Assembly (NCBI RefSeq): GCF_000295935.2
Contig: NZ_ALWO02000047.1
Coordinates: 62,001-126,000 of the forward strand
Direction: 5' to 3'
DNA length: 64,000 nt
Origin: Indibacter alkaliphilus LW1
Lineage (GTDB): Bacteria > Bacteroidota > Bacteroidia > Cytophagales > Cyclobacteriaceae
The notes under the pieces were generated by a model. It made no database searches and was not told the DNA's origin. It saw nothing but the letters and a program-made list of their open reading frames with translations. Each line of letters opens with the position of its first letter. Within the stretch, counting starts at the first letter, position 1. Position numbers and translations under genes: made by a program. Of this stretch, positions 27,096 to 35,117 are shown one piece after another.

Positions 27096-28475
27096 ATGAC
27101 TACTCACATGCTAAAAATCAATATGCTGGACCCCATGATGCGGTTTATCAAGAATAGCACATTCAGCTCCTTTTTGCTATTTTTCTCAGCTGCATTGGCT
27201 TTAATATTGGCCAATTCTCCAGCGCAAGCCTATACTCAATGGTTATTGAGTCAAAGTATTGGATTCAGCCTAGGTAGCTTTGTAGTTGAAAAACCCTTGT
27301 TGCTGTGGATAAATGATGGTCTGATGTCAATATTCTTCTTTGTCATTGGGCTGGAGTTGAAAAGGGAAATTTTAGCTGGGGAATTATCTACCCCCAAAAA
27401 CGTATTGATGCCGATAGTCGGCGCAATAGGGGGAATGGTAATTCCTGCTTTGATATACCTATCTATCAATGCCGGAGGCTCAACAGAGGTAATGAGAGGC
27501 TGGGGTATTCCTATGGCTACGGATATTGCATTTGCTTTGGGAGTACTGTATTTATTGGGGCCTAAAGTTCCGGTTCAGTTAAAGGTATTTTTAACAGCTC
27601 TAGCCATTATAGATGATTTGGGCGCTGTGCTGATCGTAGCTATATTTTATACCTCTGAAATTTCCTTGGTCAACCTTACTATAGGAGCGATCATATTGGC
27701 CTTGATGTTTGCCCTAAATAAAATGGGTATCAGAAGAGTCTTAATTTTTGCGATTTTGGGAATTGGAGGAGTATGGTTAGCAACCTTACTCTCCGGAGTT
27801 CATGCTACAGTCGCTGCTGTGCTGGCAGCATTTGCCATCCCCGCAGACCGGAGAATTGACAAGTCCAATTACCTGGACAATATCAATCAACTTGCTTCCA
27901 AATTCAAGATAGCCAACAAAGCAAGAGATGAAAAATATCTTTTGTCCAGTGAGGAAGAAAACATTATCGGAGAAATCAAAAGGGTTTCCAAAGCATCAAT
28001 CTCCCCTTTGCAGAGACTGGAGCGAAACATGCATGGCTTGGTGGAGTTTTTTGTCATGCCCGTCTTTGCCTTGGCCAATGCAGGTGTAGTATTGGACAGT
28101 AACTGGATGGAAATGATCAGCAGTCCCATTGCGATGGGGGTAAGCTTTGGACTGGTGTTTGGAAAAGTCATCGGGATCTACGGCTTGTGCATGCTGGGCC
28201 TAAAACTGGGATGGTTCAGGATTCCGGATAGATTGAATACCAAAATGCTCTTGGGTGCCTCGTTTTTGGCCGCCATCGGCTTTACCATGTCCCTATTTAT
28301 CAATGCACTGGCATTTACGAACCCCATATATATCGAGCAGGCCAAAATGGGGATACTCTTGGCCTCACTGACATCGGGATTTTTGGGTTACTGGGTGCTT
28401 AGAAAGGCAATTCATCAGCCAAGTAAAAACAAGGGAGAAAAAGTCGAAGCCACGGTTGTAGAAGTTTCGGCATAA
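27096..28475 (+). CDS. nhaA: Na+/H+ antiporter NhaA
   Basis: 459 residues with about twelve membrane helices. The ion site is the Asp pair Asp173-Asp174 (LAIIDDLGAVLI), and the unwound-helix crossing is GWGIPMATDIAFALG (Thr142-Asp143); the N-terminal pH-sensor region reads GLELKREILAGEL. It exchanges 2 H+ in for 1 Na+ out and protects against sodium and alkaline stress. A hydrophilic insert of about 35 residues rich in Lys/Glu (NKARDEKYLLSSEEENIIGE) sits between helices, as in some longer NhaA forms. The gene lies between intact sucD and a relic of another sucD 3' end, which suggests that the segment was rearranged or imported. Confidence 0.96.
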   Translation: MTTHMLKINMLDPMMRFIKNSTFSSFLLFFSAALALILANSPAQAYTQWLLSQSIGFSLGSFVVEKPLLLWINDGLMSIFFFVIGLELKREILAGELSTPKNVLMPIVGAIGGMVIPALIYLSINAGGSTEVMRGWGIPMATDIAFALGVLYLLGPKVPVQLKVFLTALAIIDDLGAVLIVAIFYTSEISLVNLTIGAIILALMFALNKMGIRRVLIFAILGIGGVWLATLLSGVHATVAAVLAAFAIPADRRIDKSNYLDNINQLASKFKIANKARDEKYLLSSEEENIIGEIKRVSKASISPLQRLERNMHGLVEFFVMPVFALANAGVVLDSNWMEMISSPIAMGVSFGLVFGKVIGIYGLCMLGLKLGWFRIPDRLNTKMLLGASFLAAIGFTMSLFINALAFTNPIYIEQAKMGILLASLTSGFLGYWVLRKAIHQPSKNKGEKVEATVVEVSA

Positions 28476-28508
28476 AAGAAGCACCATCTTCTGATTTAGG
28501 CGGATTGT

Positions 28509-28544
28509 GCTGTTATGGCCAAGGTGCTGGGAGTTGAGGCTTGA
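28509..28544 (+). pseudogene. Relic of a second sucD 3' end (12 codons)
   Basis: In frame, bases 28509-28544 read AVMAKVLGVEA-stop, against [11 protein letters not shown]-stop at the end of intact sucD. 28 of 36 bases agree and most differences are synonymous third positions, so this piece diverged while still coding and was not a recent copy of the local gene. Weaker similarity with small indels may extend a few codons upstream. It starts 33 bases after the nhaA stop. Confidence 0.72.
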
Positions 28545-28581
28545 GAGAGAGAATAGTTCATAGTTAATTGATGAATATAAA

Positions 28582-28617
28582 TAAAACCGCTCAGGGTAAA
28601 TTCTGAGTGGTTTTTTT
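28582..28617 (+). terminator. Hairpin terminator after the sucD relic
   Basis: AAACCGCTCAG pairs with CTGAGTGGTTT (one G-T pair) around an 8-base loop and is followed by seven T. It may end the nhaA transcript, or be the original terminator of the lost sucD copy. Confidence 0.85.
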
Positions 28618-28670
28618 CTTGAGTTTAAATAATTTCTGGTGAAAGTATTTTTTACTATTTTTAAAGAAAA

Positions 28671-28934
28671 ATGCCTGAAATAAGCAGATTCTATGGAATC
28701 GTTATTTATATGTTTGCCAAAGATCACAATCCACCTCACTTCCATGCAAAATACGGAGAGTATAAAGGCATTTTCAACATAAAAACAGGGGAACTGATAG
28801 AAGGTGAACTACCTAAGAGAGCTCTTCGTTTAATAGAAGACTGGGTTGAGTTAAGAAAGGAAGAATTGATGGCTAATTGGGAAACTGCCCAAACAGACTT
28901 TCCAGAGTTACGAAAAATTGATCCACTTCAATAA
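28671..28934 (+). CDS. DUF4160 protein
   Basis: 87 residues. The N-terminal block ISRFYGIVIYMFAKDHNPPH followed by FHAKYGEYKGIFN is the signature of DUF4160, a small family often paired with DUF2442 and listed among candidate toxin-antitoxin or accessory genes. The DUF2442 gene follows 11 bases later, so the pair is co-transcribed. No catalytic residues are established; the conserved His/Pro cluster (NPPHFHAKY) is suggestive of metal binding or RNA contact, which is inference. Confidence 0.88.
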   Translation: MPEISRFYGIVIYMFAKDHNPPHFHAKYGEYKGIFNIKTGELIEGELPKRALRLIEDWVELRKEELMANWETAQTDFPELRKIDPLQ

Positions 28935-28945
28935 TTATATTCAAG

Positions 28946-29197
28946 ATGCATGCTATTATAGATATTATTCACATTGAACCTTTCAAATTGACTTTGAAAT
29001 TTGAGTCAGGTGAAATTAGAAATGTCGATCTTCAAAAAAAACTAATAGAATGGGGGGAAAATCCAAAATCTAAATTTGCCGATTTAAAAGAACCCAAGAA
29101 TTTTCTAAAAGTAAAAATCGATCCAGAGTTTCAATCATTGGTGTGGGACAATGGCATAGATCTTTGTCCTGATTTTTTGTTTGAATTAGGTATTTAA
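28946..29197 (+). CDS. DUF2442 protein
   Basis: 83 residues with the DUF2442 pattern: IIHIEPFKLTLKFESGEIRN at the start and FLKVKIDPEFQSLVWDNGID ahead of a short C-terminal tail. DUF2442 proteins are small, often partners of DUF4160 or of toxin-like genes. The gene directly follows the DUF4160 gene. Which member would be toxin and which antitoxin, if either, is not known. Confidence 0.87.
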   Translation: MHAIIDIIHIEPFKLTLKFESGEIRNVDLQKKLIEWGENPKSKFADLKEPKNFLKVKIDPEFQSLVWDNGIDLCPDFLFELGI

Positions 29198-29365
29198 GCA
29201 AAAGACAAAAGCATTGCTTAGATACAAGTATGAATTGGATCTATGGGATTAAAGTTTTAATTCCTGAAACTTTCGGTTTTAATAGAGAAATCCGAATTAC
29301 TTAAAGTTTTTTAACTCACAACTTAGAACCCAAAAACGTATTTTTCAAAAAAAATTAGTCCATGA

Positions 29366-29725
29366 AGTATTTTTCAATTATTAGACAATGAAACCTATGA
29401 TCTACTTCCCCAAAATGGGGAGATACTTCAAGAGTTGACACAAGAAATGGACAGTCTATTAGAAGTCGATTTGACCCCATACGACATCATCATCAATGGA
29501 AAATACCTGATTGGGCTGGAGTGGATTTCCTATAAAAACCAAAATAACTCCGGGATACTCACTATTAGCACGTCCTATCCATTTGGAAAAACATTTATGA
29601 AAAATTCCAGTCATGACCAATGGGTAGAAATAAAAGGAGCACCATCTATACAGGTAGATGGCGCTTTATTATTTAAGATTAAAAAAACGGCCAGTAAAAT
29701 TGTTAAAAAATTGAATTTCAATTGA
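29366..29725 (+). pseudogene. C-terminal fragment of a larger protein (possible carboxypeptidase-regulatory-like)
   Basis: The reading frame is open from 29366 without an ATG and continues to 29725, reading FQLLDNETYDLLPQNGEIL in its first part. From 29435 it reads DLTPYDIIINGKYLIGLEWI and later GAPSIQVDGALLFKIKK. The lack of a start, the abrupt beginning and the style of the text suggest the surviving 3' end of a longer exported protein, perhaps of the carboxypeptidase-regulatory-like type common in this phylum. A short independent protein starting at the ATG at 29447 is possible but less convincing. The preceding gap 29198-29365 shows nothing else. Confidence 0.45.
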
Positions 29726-29998
29726 TTACTCCTCCTCCATTTTATCCAATCCGTGTTTTTGTTCGAATTGATTTCGTTTGATTTCAAACCGTTCGATTTC
29801 CTGATTGACAAAATCCAGAGATTCATTGTAGCGGCTGAATAATTCTCCCATGTTTTTTTCCATATCTGAAAAATTAAATTCCATAGCATCCAACTGTAAC
29901 TGAGAAGCTTTTTCTACCATAGCCTGCTGACTGTTTTTCAAATCTTCCAACAGCCTCAGCGCCCTATCCATTTTTTCTAATTTTTCTCTGTTATTCAT
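29726..29998 (-). CDS. Small coiled-coil protein of unknown function
   Basis: 90 residues, almost all charged helix (EKLEKMDRALRLLEDLKNSQ; FVNQEIERFEIKRNQFEQKH), predicted to form a coiled coil, with no signal or membrane segment. No named family recognised. It abuts the end of the convergent fragment and is divergent from the ABC-F gene. Confidence 0.65.
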   Translation of the reverse strand: MNNREKLEKMDRALRLLEDLKNSQQAMVEKASQLQLDAMEFNFSDMEKNMGELFSRYNESLDFVNQEIERFEIKRNQFEQKHGLDKMEEE

Positions 29999-30134
29999 TG
30001 TTCATTTATTTGGTTAATCAGTCAAAACTGCGCAAAGACCGTTCCGAAGAGGCCTTAAAGAGTAAATAGGCAATATAAAACATCCCATGCCTTACTAATT
30101 TTACAATCTTTAAATTTTTAAATTTTCAATTCCT

Positions 30135-30142
30135 TACCTTTG
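30135..30142 (+). promoter_or_regulatory. Candidate -7 box for the ABC-F gene
   Basis: TACCTTTG matches TAnnTTTG and lies 20 bases before the ATG at 30163. No clear -33 TTTG at the right distance. The surrounding sequence is extremely AT-rich. Confidence 0.4.
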
Positions 30143-30162
30143 CCGCTTCAATTCCAATTCTC

Positions 30163-31800
30163 ATGATTTCAGTAGACAATATTGCAGTAATTCACGGCGG
30201 GCATGCTTTGTTCAGCGATGTATCTTTTTCCATCAATCCCAATGATAAAATCGCTCTGATGGGAAAAAATGGTGCAGGAAAATCCACCATGCTCAAAATC
30301 ATCGCCGGAGCAACCAAGCCTTCCAAAGGAGGGGTCTCCGCTCCAAAGGATGCCATCATTGCCTACCTTCCCCAGCACTTGCTTACGGCAGACGACTGCT
30401 CTGTTTTTGACGAGACAGCCAAAGCCTTTGCTTCCTATCTGGACCTGAAGACGGAAATAGATGCGCTCAACGAAGAACTTACTGTTAGAACAGACTACGA
30501 ATCTGAGGAATACTACAAAATCATTGAAAGGGTATCTGAGCTTTCCGAAAAATTCTATTCCATAGAAGAAGTAAATTATGAGGAAGAGGTTGAAAAAGTG
30601 CTTTTGGGCCTTGGATTTGAAAGAAGTGATTTTAAAAGGCCTACTTCCGAATTTTCAGGTGGCTGGAGGATGAGGATAGAGCTGGCCAAAATACTTTTAC
30701 AAAAGCCCGACCTGATCCTTTTGGATGAACCGACCAATCACCTTGACATAGAATCGATACAGTGGCTGGAGGAATTTTTGACTGAAAAAGCCAAAGCTGT
30801 GGTGGTCATCTCCCACGACCGTGCGTTTGTAGACAACATCACCAACCGGACCATAGAAGTGACTATGGGACGTATCTATGACTACAAGGCCAAATATTCC
30901 CATTACCTGGAGCTGAGGAAAGAAAGGCGCGAGCAACAACAAAAGCAGTACGACGAGCAACAGAAATTTATAGCCGAGACAACCCAATTTATCGAAAGGT
31001 TCAAGGGCACTTATTCCAAAACCCTTCAGGTCCAATCCCGGGTGAAAATGCTGGAAAAGCTGGAGATTGTAGAAGTAGATGAGGTAGACACCTCAGCCCT
31101 ACGCCTACGTTTCCCTCCTTCTCCTAGGTCCGGAAAATACCCTGTGATCGTAGAGGACCTCACCAAATCTTACGGTGATCATGTGGTATTCAAAAATGCC
31201 AGCATGACAATCGCACAGGGCCAAAAAGTCGCTTTCGTAGGAAAAAACGGTGAAGGCAAATCCACCATGATCAAAGCCATCATGGGGGAGATCGACTTTG
31301 AAGGGAAATGCGAATTGGGCCACAATGCATTGGTTGGGTATTTTGCCCAAAACCAAGCCTCTCTCCTGGACGAAAGTCTGAGCATCTTCGAGACCATTGA
31401 TCAGATCGCTGTAGGAGAAATCCGTTCCAAAATCAAAGACCTCCTGGGTGCCTTTATGTTCAAAGGAGATGACATCAACAAAAAGGTCAAAGTTCTTTCA
31501 GGAGGAGAAAAAACCAGACTGGCCATGATTAAGCTTCTATTGGAACCAGTCAACCTCCTGATTCTCGATGAGCCTACCAATCACCTGGACATGCGGACCA
31601 AGGACATCATCAAAGATGCGTTGAAAGCTTTTGATGGCACTTTGATACTGGTTTCACATGATAGGGATTTTCTGGATGGACTGGCGGACAAGGTGTTTGA
31701 ATTTGGCAATAAGCGGGTCAAAGAACACTTTGAAGACATCAATGGATTCCTGAGAAATAAGAAGCTGGAGAATTTGAGGGAGGTGGAAAGAAAGTCTTAA
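30163..31800 (+). CDS. ABC-F family ATPase (ribosome-associated)
   Basis: 545 residues with two nucleotide-binding domains and no membrane part. The first domain has GKNGAGKSTMLK, signature FSGGWRMRIELAKIL and LLDEPTNHLDIES. The second has GKNGEGKSTMIK, LSGGEKTRLAMIKLL and LILDEPTNHLDM. A charged linker of about 80 residues (SHYLELRKERREQQQKQYDE and following) matches the P-site interaction motif region of ABC-F proteins. These act on ribosomes to relieve stalled or drug-bound states or to tune initiation. Subfamily (EttA-like or YbiT-like) is not certain. Confidence 0.94.
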   Translation: MISVDNIAVIHGGHALFSDVSFSINPNDKIALMGKNGAGKSTMLKIIAGATKPSKGGVSAPKDAIIAYLPQHLLTADDCSVFDETAKAFASYLDLKTEIDALNEELTVRTDYESEEYYKIIERVSELSEKFYSIEEVNYEEEVEKVLLGLGFERSDFKRPTSEFSGGWRMRIELAKILLQKPDLILLDEPTNHLDIESIQWLEEFLTEKAKAVVVISHDRAFVDNITNRTIEVTMGRIYDYKAKYSHYLELRKERREQQQKQYDEQQKFIAETTQFIERFKGTYSKTLQVQSRVKMLEKLEIVEVDEVDTSALRLRFPPSPRSGKYPVIVEDLTKSYGDHVVFKNASMTIAQGQKVAFVGKNGEGKSTMIKAIMGEIDFEGKCELGHNALVGYFAQNQASLLDESLSIFETIDQIAVGEIRSKIKDLLGAFMFKGDDINKKVKVLSGGEKTRLAMIKLLLEPVNLLILDEPTNHLDMRTKDIIKDALKAFDGTLILVSHDRDFLDGLADKVFEFGNKRVKEHFEDINGFLRNKKLENLREVERKS

Positions 31801-31852
31801 TGATATATACTTTGTGAAATATATTGAAATATGCCTTCGGCGAAATAAAGAA

Positions 31853-31980
31853 GATATTTGCTGCGCGATATTGAAATGAAGCGGGAATTCTGAGGGCAAA
31901 GGAATTCGGGATAATGGATATATGCTGCGCGAAATTGAAGCGAAGCGGAAATCCCGAGAGCAAAGCGATTCGGGATAAAT
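31853..31980. repeat. Two tandem 64-bp repeats with inner palindromes
   Basis: Units 31853-31916 and 31917-31980 are 64 bases each and agree at about four of five positions; both contain GCTGCGCGA and end in TTCGGGATAA. The second has an inner palindrome ATCCCGA (31951-31957) / TCGGGAT (31970-31976). Shorter related pieces flank them (ATATGCCTTCGGCGA at 31830, ATATGACTTCGGCGA at 31985). The rest of the gap to 32169 holds three nearby ATCTGTG words (32094-32121) and no gene. Spurious overlapping minus-strand frames here are products of the repeat. Confidence 0.75.
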
Positions 31981-32169
31981 AGAAATATGACTTCGGCGAT
32001 ATAGAAATCAAGTTTTAGAACTGCTTTTATTGACAAGGTCGGGACTTATAAAGAAAATTTATGGTGCTGGGAGAAAGATGAAAAGCGAAGCTTTATCTGT
32101 GTTTATCTGTGTGATCTGTGGTTATTTTTTTCTTATATAAACCTGTAGAAAAATCACCTCTCTCTATCT

Positions 32170-33660
32170 TTAACTCCCCAGCATTCTGCAGACAATTTCT
32201 TCAGTCATTTTGGAAATCATCTGCACATTGAACCAAACAGCATTGACATCCATCAACATACCATTGGCCAGGTGCCCGGTCACGTATAAATCAGATCCGG
32301 CCTGAGGGGCCATAGACTGCATGGTTTTGCTGCTGATCACCGCTCCTCCTGCCTTATACGGAAGAAGCATCTTTTTCTGAAGCATTCCATTTACCAATTT
32401 CAGATCCATCTGCTCAAGTCCTGAAGGACTTCCTGTGGCATTGATCAAAAGATCCATCTCAAATTTCTGCCCTGCATCTGATTTCAGTTCAAAAGCCTCT
32501 CCATCTCTCACTGCTTTGGCTTTGCTCACACAAGACACCACCTTCAACTTCCCTGACTTGAGCAGTTTCTGAAGTTTTTCAGCATTCTGAATTGGCATAG
32601 CATGTCTGTTAATCCCCCAGTGAATCCCCAACCATTGATGAAAATGCAGCTTATCCTCTTCGGAAAGCCAAGACCAAAGGGTAGAGGCATCATGTCTTAG
32701 GGCATAGGCCATTCGCAGCAGCGGATCCCCTCCTTTTTCAGCCCATTCCAAGTCTTTTTCCAGCAAGGTCAAAGCATCATACCCAAACCTCCTCTCAATC
32801 TGCCAATCCATATCCGGGCAGTCCAATTTCACATCTTTTATAAAAAGCCAGTAAAGCTGCTTAAGTGAAGGTTTTTTTAGTGCATTTCGTCTATACTCAT
32901 GTACATTGGGCAGGGTTAAACACTTCCGGTTAAAAGGCTTGGTTTCATAAGGCTGCACTTTGGGTAGCAGACCATCAGGAGAAAACATATAAATCTTCCC
33001 ATCAAATCCGTTGTCCATCAAGGTCATCACCGAGTCAATCCCGCTTAAGCTGGTACCCATGATTCCAACCGTCCCTGCATCCTTACTTTTTTCTACTATA
33101 GGGTCACCCGGCCAAGGACTGTGGTAATATTTATTATAGGGCATCAACTCCTCATAAGTATTGGGAGACGGAGTTCCCAAAGCCAAAATCACATAATCTG
33201 CACAAAGCTTTTCACTCTCACCATAGGACAATTCATAAATCCCATCGGTGTAATCCAATTCGCATACTTCTTCCTCAATTCTACTTACTGAAAGTTTTTC
33301 TTTCTTTGCTTTTTTGATAAAAAGTGAAGCCATGTCTGAAAGATATTCCCCATAAACTTTTCTCGGAGTAAAGACCTTCTCATTTTGCTCATAGAGCTTT
33401 GGATAACGTTCTTTTATCCATTCAGAAAAATGACCCGGCTCATGGGAAAAAATACCCATCAAATTTGTTTCCGTATTGAGTATATGCCCCTTCTGATCAG
33501 TACCAAAAGCCAAACCGTAGCCCAGTTCTTTTTTCTTTTCAAACCATACAAGCTCAGTATTATCCTGAATACTTTCCTCACATATCCTGACCACCAAGTC
33601 CACAAAAGCAGCTACACCACAAGCCCCTCCACCTATAATTGCTATTTTCATTTTCACCAT
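32170..33660 (-). CDS. FAD/NAD(P)-binding protein (PF13454-like)
   Basis: Start set at ATG 33660 (MVKMKIAIIGGGACG); an ATG nine bases later is equally possible. The longer frame upstream only reads through the intergenic hairpin and the serine hydrolase gene in another frame. About 496 residues. The first Rossmann motif IAIIGGGACGVAAF binds FAD. Further blocks are GYGLAFGTDQKGHILNTETN, VILALGTPSP, VGIMGTSLSGIDSVMTL and a terminal LINATGSPSGLE. The family is common and its reactions are largely unassigned, with oxidation of small molecules likely. The hydrolase gene lies upstream on the same strand across a hairpin. Confidence 0.85.
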   Translation of the reverse strand: MVKMKIAIIGGGACGVAAFVDLVVRICEESIQDNTELVWFEKKKELGYGLAFGTDQKGHILNTETNLMGIFSHEPGHFSEWIKERYPKLYEQNEKVFTPRKVYGEYLSDMASLFIKKAKKEKLSVSRIEEEVCELDYTDGIYELSYGESEKLCADYVILALGTPSPNTYEELMPYNKYYHSPWPGDPIVEKSKDAGTVGIMGTSLSGIDSVMTLMDNGFDGKIYMFSPDGLLPKVQPYETKPFNRKCLTLPNVHEYRRNALKKPSLKQLYWLFIKDVKLDCPDMDWQIERRFGYDALTLLEKDLEWAEKGGDPLLRMAYALRHDASTLWSWLSEEDKLHFHQWLGIHWGINRHAMPIQNAEKLQKLLKSGKLKVVSCVSKAKAVRDGEAFELKSDAGQKFEMDLLINATGSPSGLEQMDLKLVNGMLQKKMLLPYKAGGAVISSKTMQSMAPQAGSDLYVTGHLANGMLMDVNAVWFNVQMISKMTEEIVCRMLGS

Positions 33661-33674
33661 GTTGTAGTTTTTAA

Positions 33675-33710
33675 AAACACCTTTTCCAAAGTTCCAAACT
33701 TTGGAAAAGG
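33675..33710 (-). terminator. Perfect 14-bp inverted repeat, likely terminator of the hydrolase gene
   Basis: CCTTTTCCAAAGTT (33680-33693) and AACTTTGGAAAAGG (33697-33710) are perfect complements with a 3-base loop, just past the stop of the serine hydrolase. On the minus strand they are followed by GTGTTTTTAAAAA. The symmetry could also make this a repeated intergenic palindrome. Confidence 0.75.
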
Positions 33711-33716
33711 TCAAGC

Positions 33717-35003
33717 TTAATCTATTAAGGAGAAAACCATCTGCCTGAATTTCCAGGCACTGTCTTCTGCAGGGGAATCCCGTGTCTGTTTCATCAGAAT
33801 GCCGATTATTCCGGTCTGTGGATCCGCAAAATACTGGGTATTGAAATAGCCTCCCCAATCAAAGGTCCCTTCACTGCCAATACCGCCTTCAGCCACACCA
33901 TCAGCCGTCACTACCCCAAAAGCCAGACCATAATGTTTGGATCCTGACCAAAGGTCTCCGATCTGATTGGACATTATGGTCTGTATGGTAAGCGGGCTCA
34001 GCAATCTTTTGCCGTTCCAATTACCCCCATTGAGGTACATCTGTAAAAACTGAGCATAGTCCTTAGCTGTACTTGAAAGACCCGCCCCTCCTGAAAAAAA
34101 GCTTTTAGCTCCTTTTATGGGATAATCTGCATCATAAAAATTGCCTGCATAGCGGACCCATTCTTCGTTTTCCTTCTTATGAACCGTAACCAGTCTATTG
34201 GATTTTTCATCAGGCAGGTAAAACCAAGTGTCTTTCATCTCCAAAGGGTCAAAAATTCTTTCCTTCAAAAATTTGTCAAAAGGCATTCCTGAAATGATCT
34301 CCACAAAATAACCTAATACATCCAATCCTTCCGAATAGGTATATTTTTCCCCAGGATGGTGATGCAGAGGTAGGTTGGCCAGGTGCTTTACATTTTCAGC
34401 AATGCTGATGTCCTCTGTAGTGTACAGATCCACTATTCCTGCTTTTTGGTAAATCATCCTCATTCTTTCATCTCCATCGATCATTCCATAGCCCAAGCCT
34501 GAAGTATGGGTGAGCAAGTGACGGATTGTGATCTCCTTATTCGCTGGAGCGGTTGTGTAGCTGGTATCTGCATACCTAAACTGCTGTAAGACTTTAGGGT
34601 TTTTGAATTCGGGTATCCATTTGGAAATGGGATCATCCAACCTGAAGTGTCCTTCTTCCCAAAGCATCATCACCGCGGTGGAAGTAATGGCTTTGGTCTG
34701 CGAGGCTATTCTGAAAATAGCATCCTTCTCCATGGCTCTGTTTTCCGTCACATCTGCTTTCCCCTTGACCTGATGATAGACGATTTTACCATTTCTGGCT
34801 ACCAAGGCAACCAATCCGGGAATTTCATCATTTCTAATAGCCTCCTCAAGCATGGCATCAAGTTTTTTCAATCTTTCGGCAGATATGCCAACAGATTGAG
34901 GAGTGCCTTCCAATAGAGATTGGGGATTTTTTGAAGATAGGTTTTGAGCAAAAACAGAGCATACATAAAATAAGAAAAAGAGGGTGCTGTAGAGTCGTAT
35001 CAT
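33717..35003 (-). CDS. Serine hydrolase, class C beta-lactamase family
   Basis: 428 residues with a signal peptide (ending VCSVFAQ). The beta-lactamase/transpeptidase-like fold is shown by the catalytic S-x-x-K motif in FRIASQTKAITS, the Tyr motif in EKYTYSEGLDVLGYF and the HLLTHTSGLGYG segment typical of this group. The C-terminal HxG-like region contains GGIGSEGTFDWGG. The family covers esterases, D-aminopeptidases and beta-lactamases, so the substrate is open. It should act in the periplasm. It may share a transcript with the downstream flavoprotein only if the hairpin between them is read through. Confidence 0.9.
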   Translation of the reverse strand: MIRLYSTLFFLFYVCSVFAQNLSSKNPQSLLEGTPQSVGISAERLKKLDAMLEEAIRNDEIPGLVALVARNGKIVYHQVKGKADVTENRAMEKDAIFRIASQTKAITSTAVMMLWEEGHFRLDDPISKWIPEFKNPKVLQQFRYADTSYTTAPANKEITIRHLLTHTSGLGYGMIDGDERMRMIYQKAGIVDLYTTEDISIAENVKHLANLPLHHHPGEKYTYSEGLDVLGYFVEIISGMPFDKFLKERIFDPLEMKDTWFYLPDEKSNRLVTVHKKENEEWVRYAGNFYDADYPIKGAKSFFSGGAGLSSTAKDYAQFLQMYLNGGNWNGKRLLSPLTIQTIMSNQIGDLWSGSKHYGLAFGVVTADGVAEGGIGSEGTFDWGGYFNTQYFADPQTGIIGILMKQTRDSPAEDSAWKFRQMVFSLID

Positions 35004-35117
35004 TTCTTTTATATTTTAGCCAAAGTAATTTAGTACCGCTTATGGGATAAAAAAACTTATTTTTTACCATAAATCAGTATTTTCATTCCAGATCAGTCAA
35101 TCCCAAAACCTATCACT

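Noticed and set aside
31654-32036. Small minus-strand proteins near 31.7-32.0 kb
   Set aside because: They come from the tandem 64-bp repeat and the end of the ABC-F gene; no consistent start or composition.
32170-33858. A 562-residue version of the flavoprotein
   Set aside because: The first 66 residues read through an intergenic palindrome and the serine hydrolase gene in another frame; the flavin motif starts right after the ATG at 33660.
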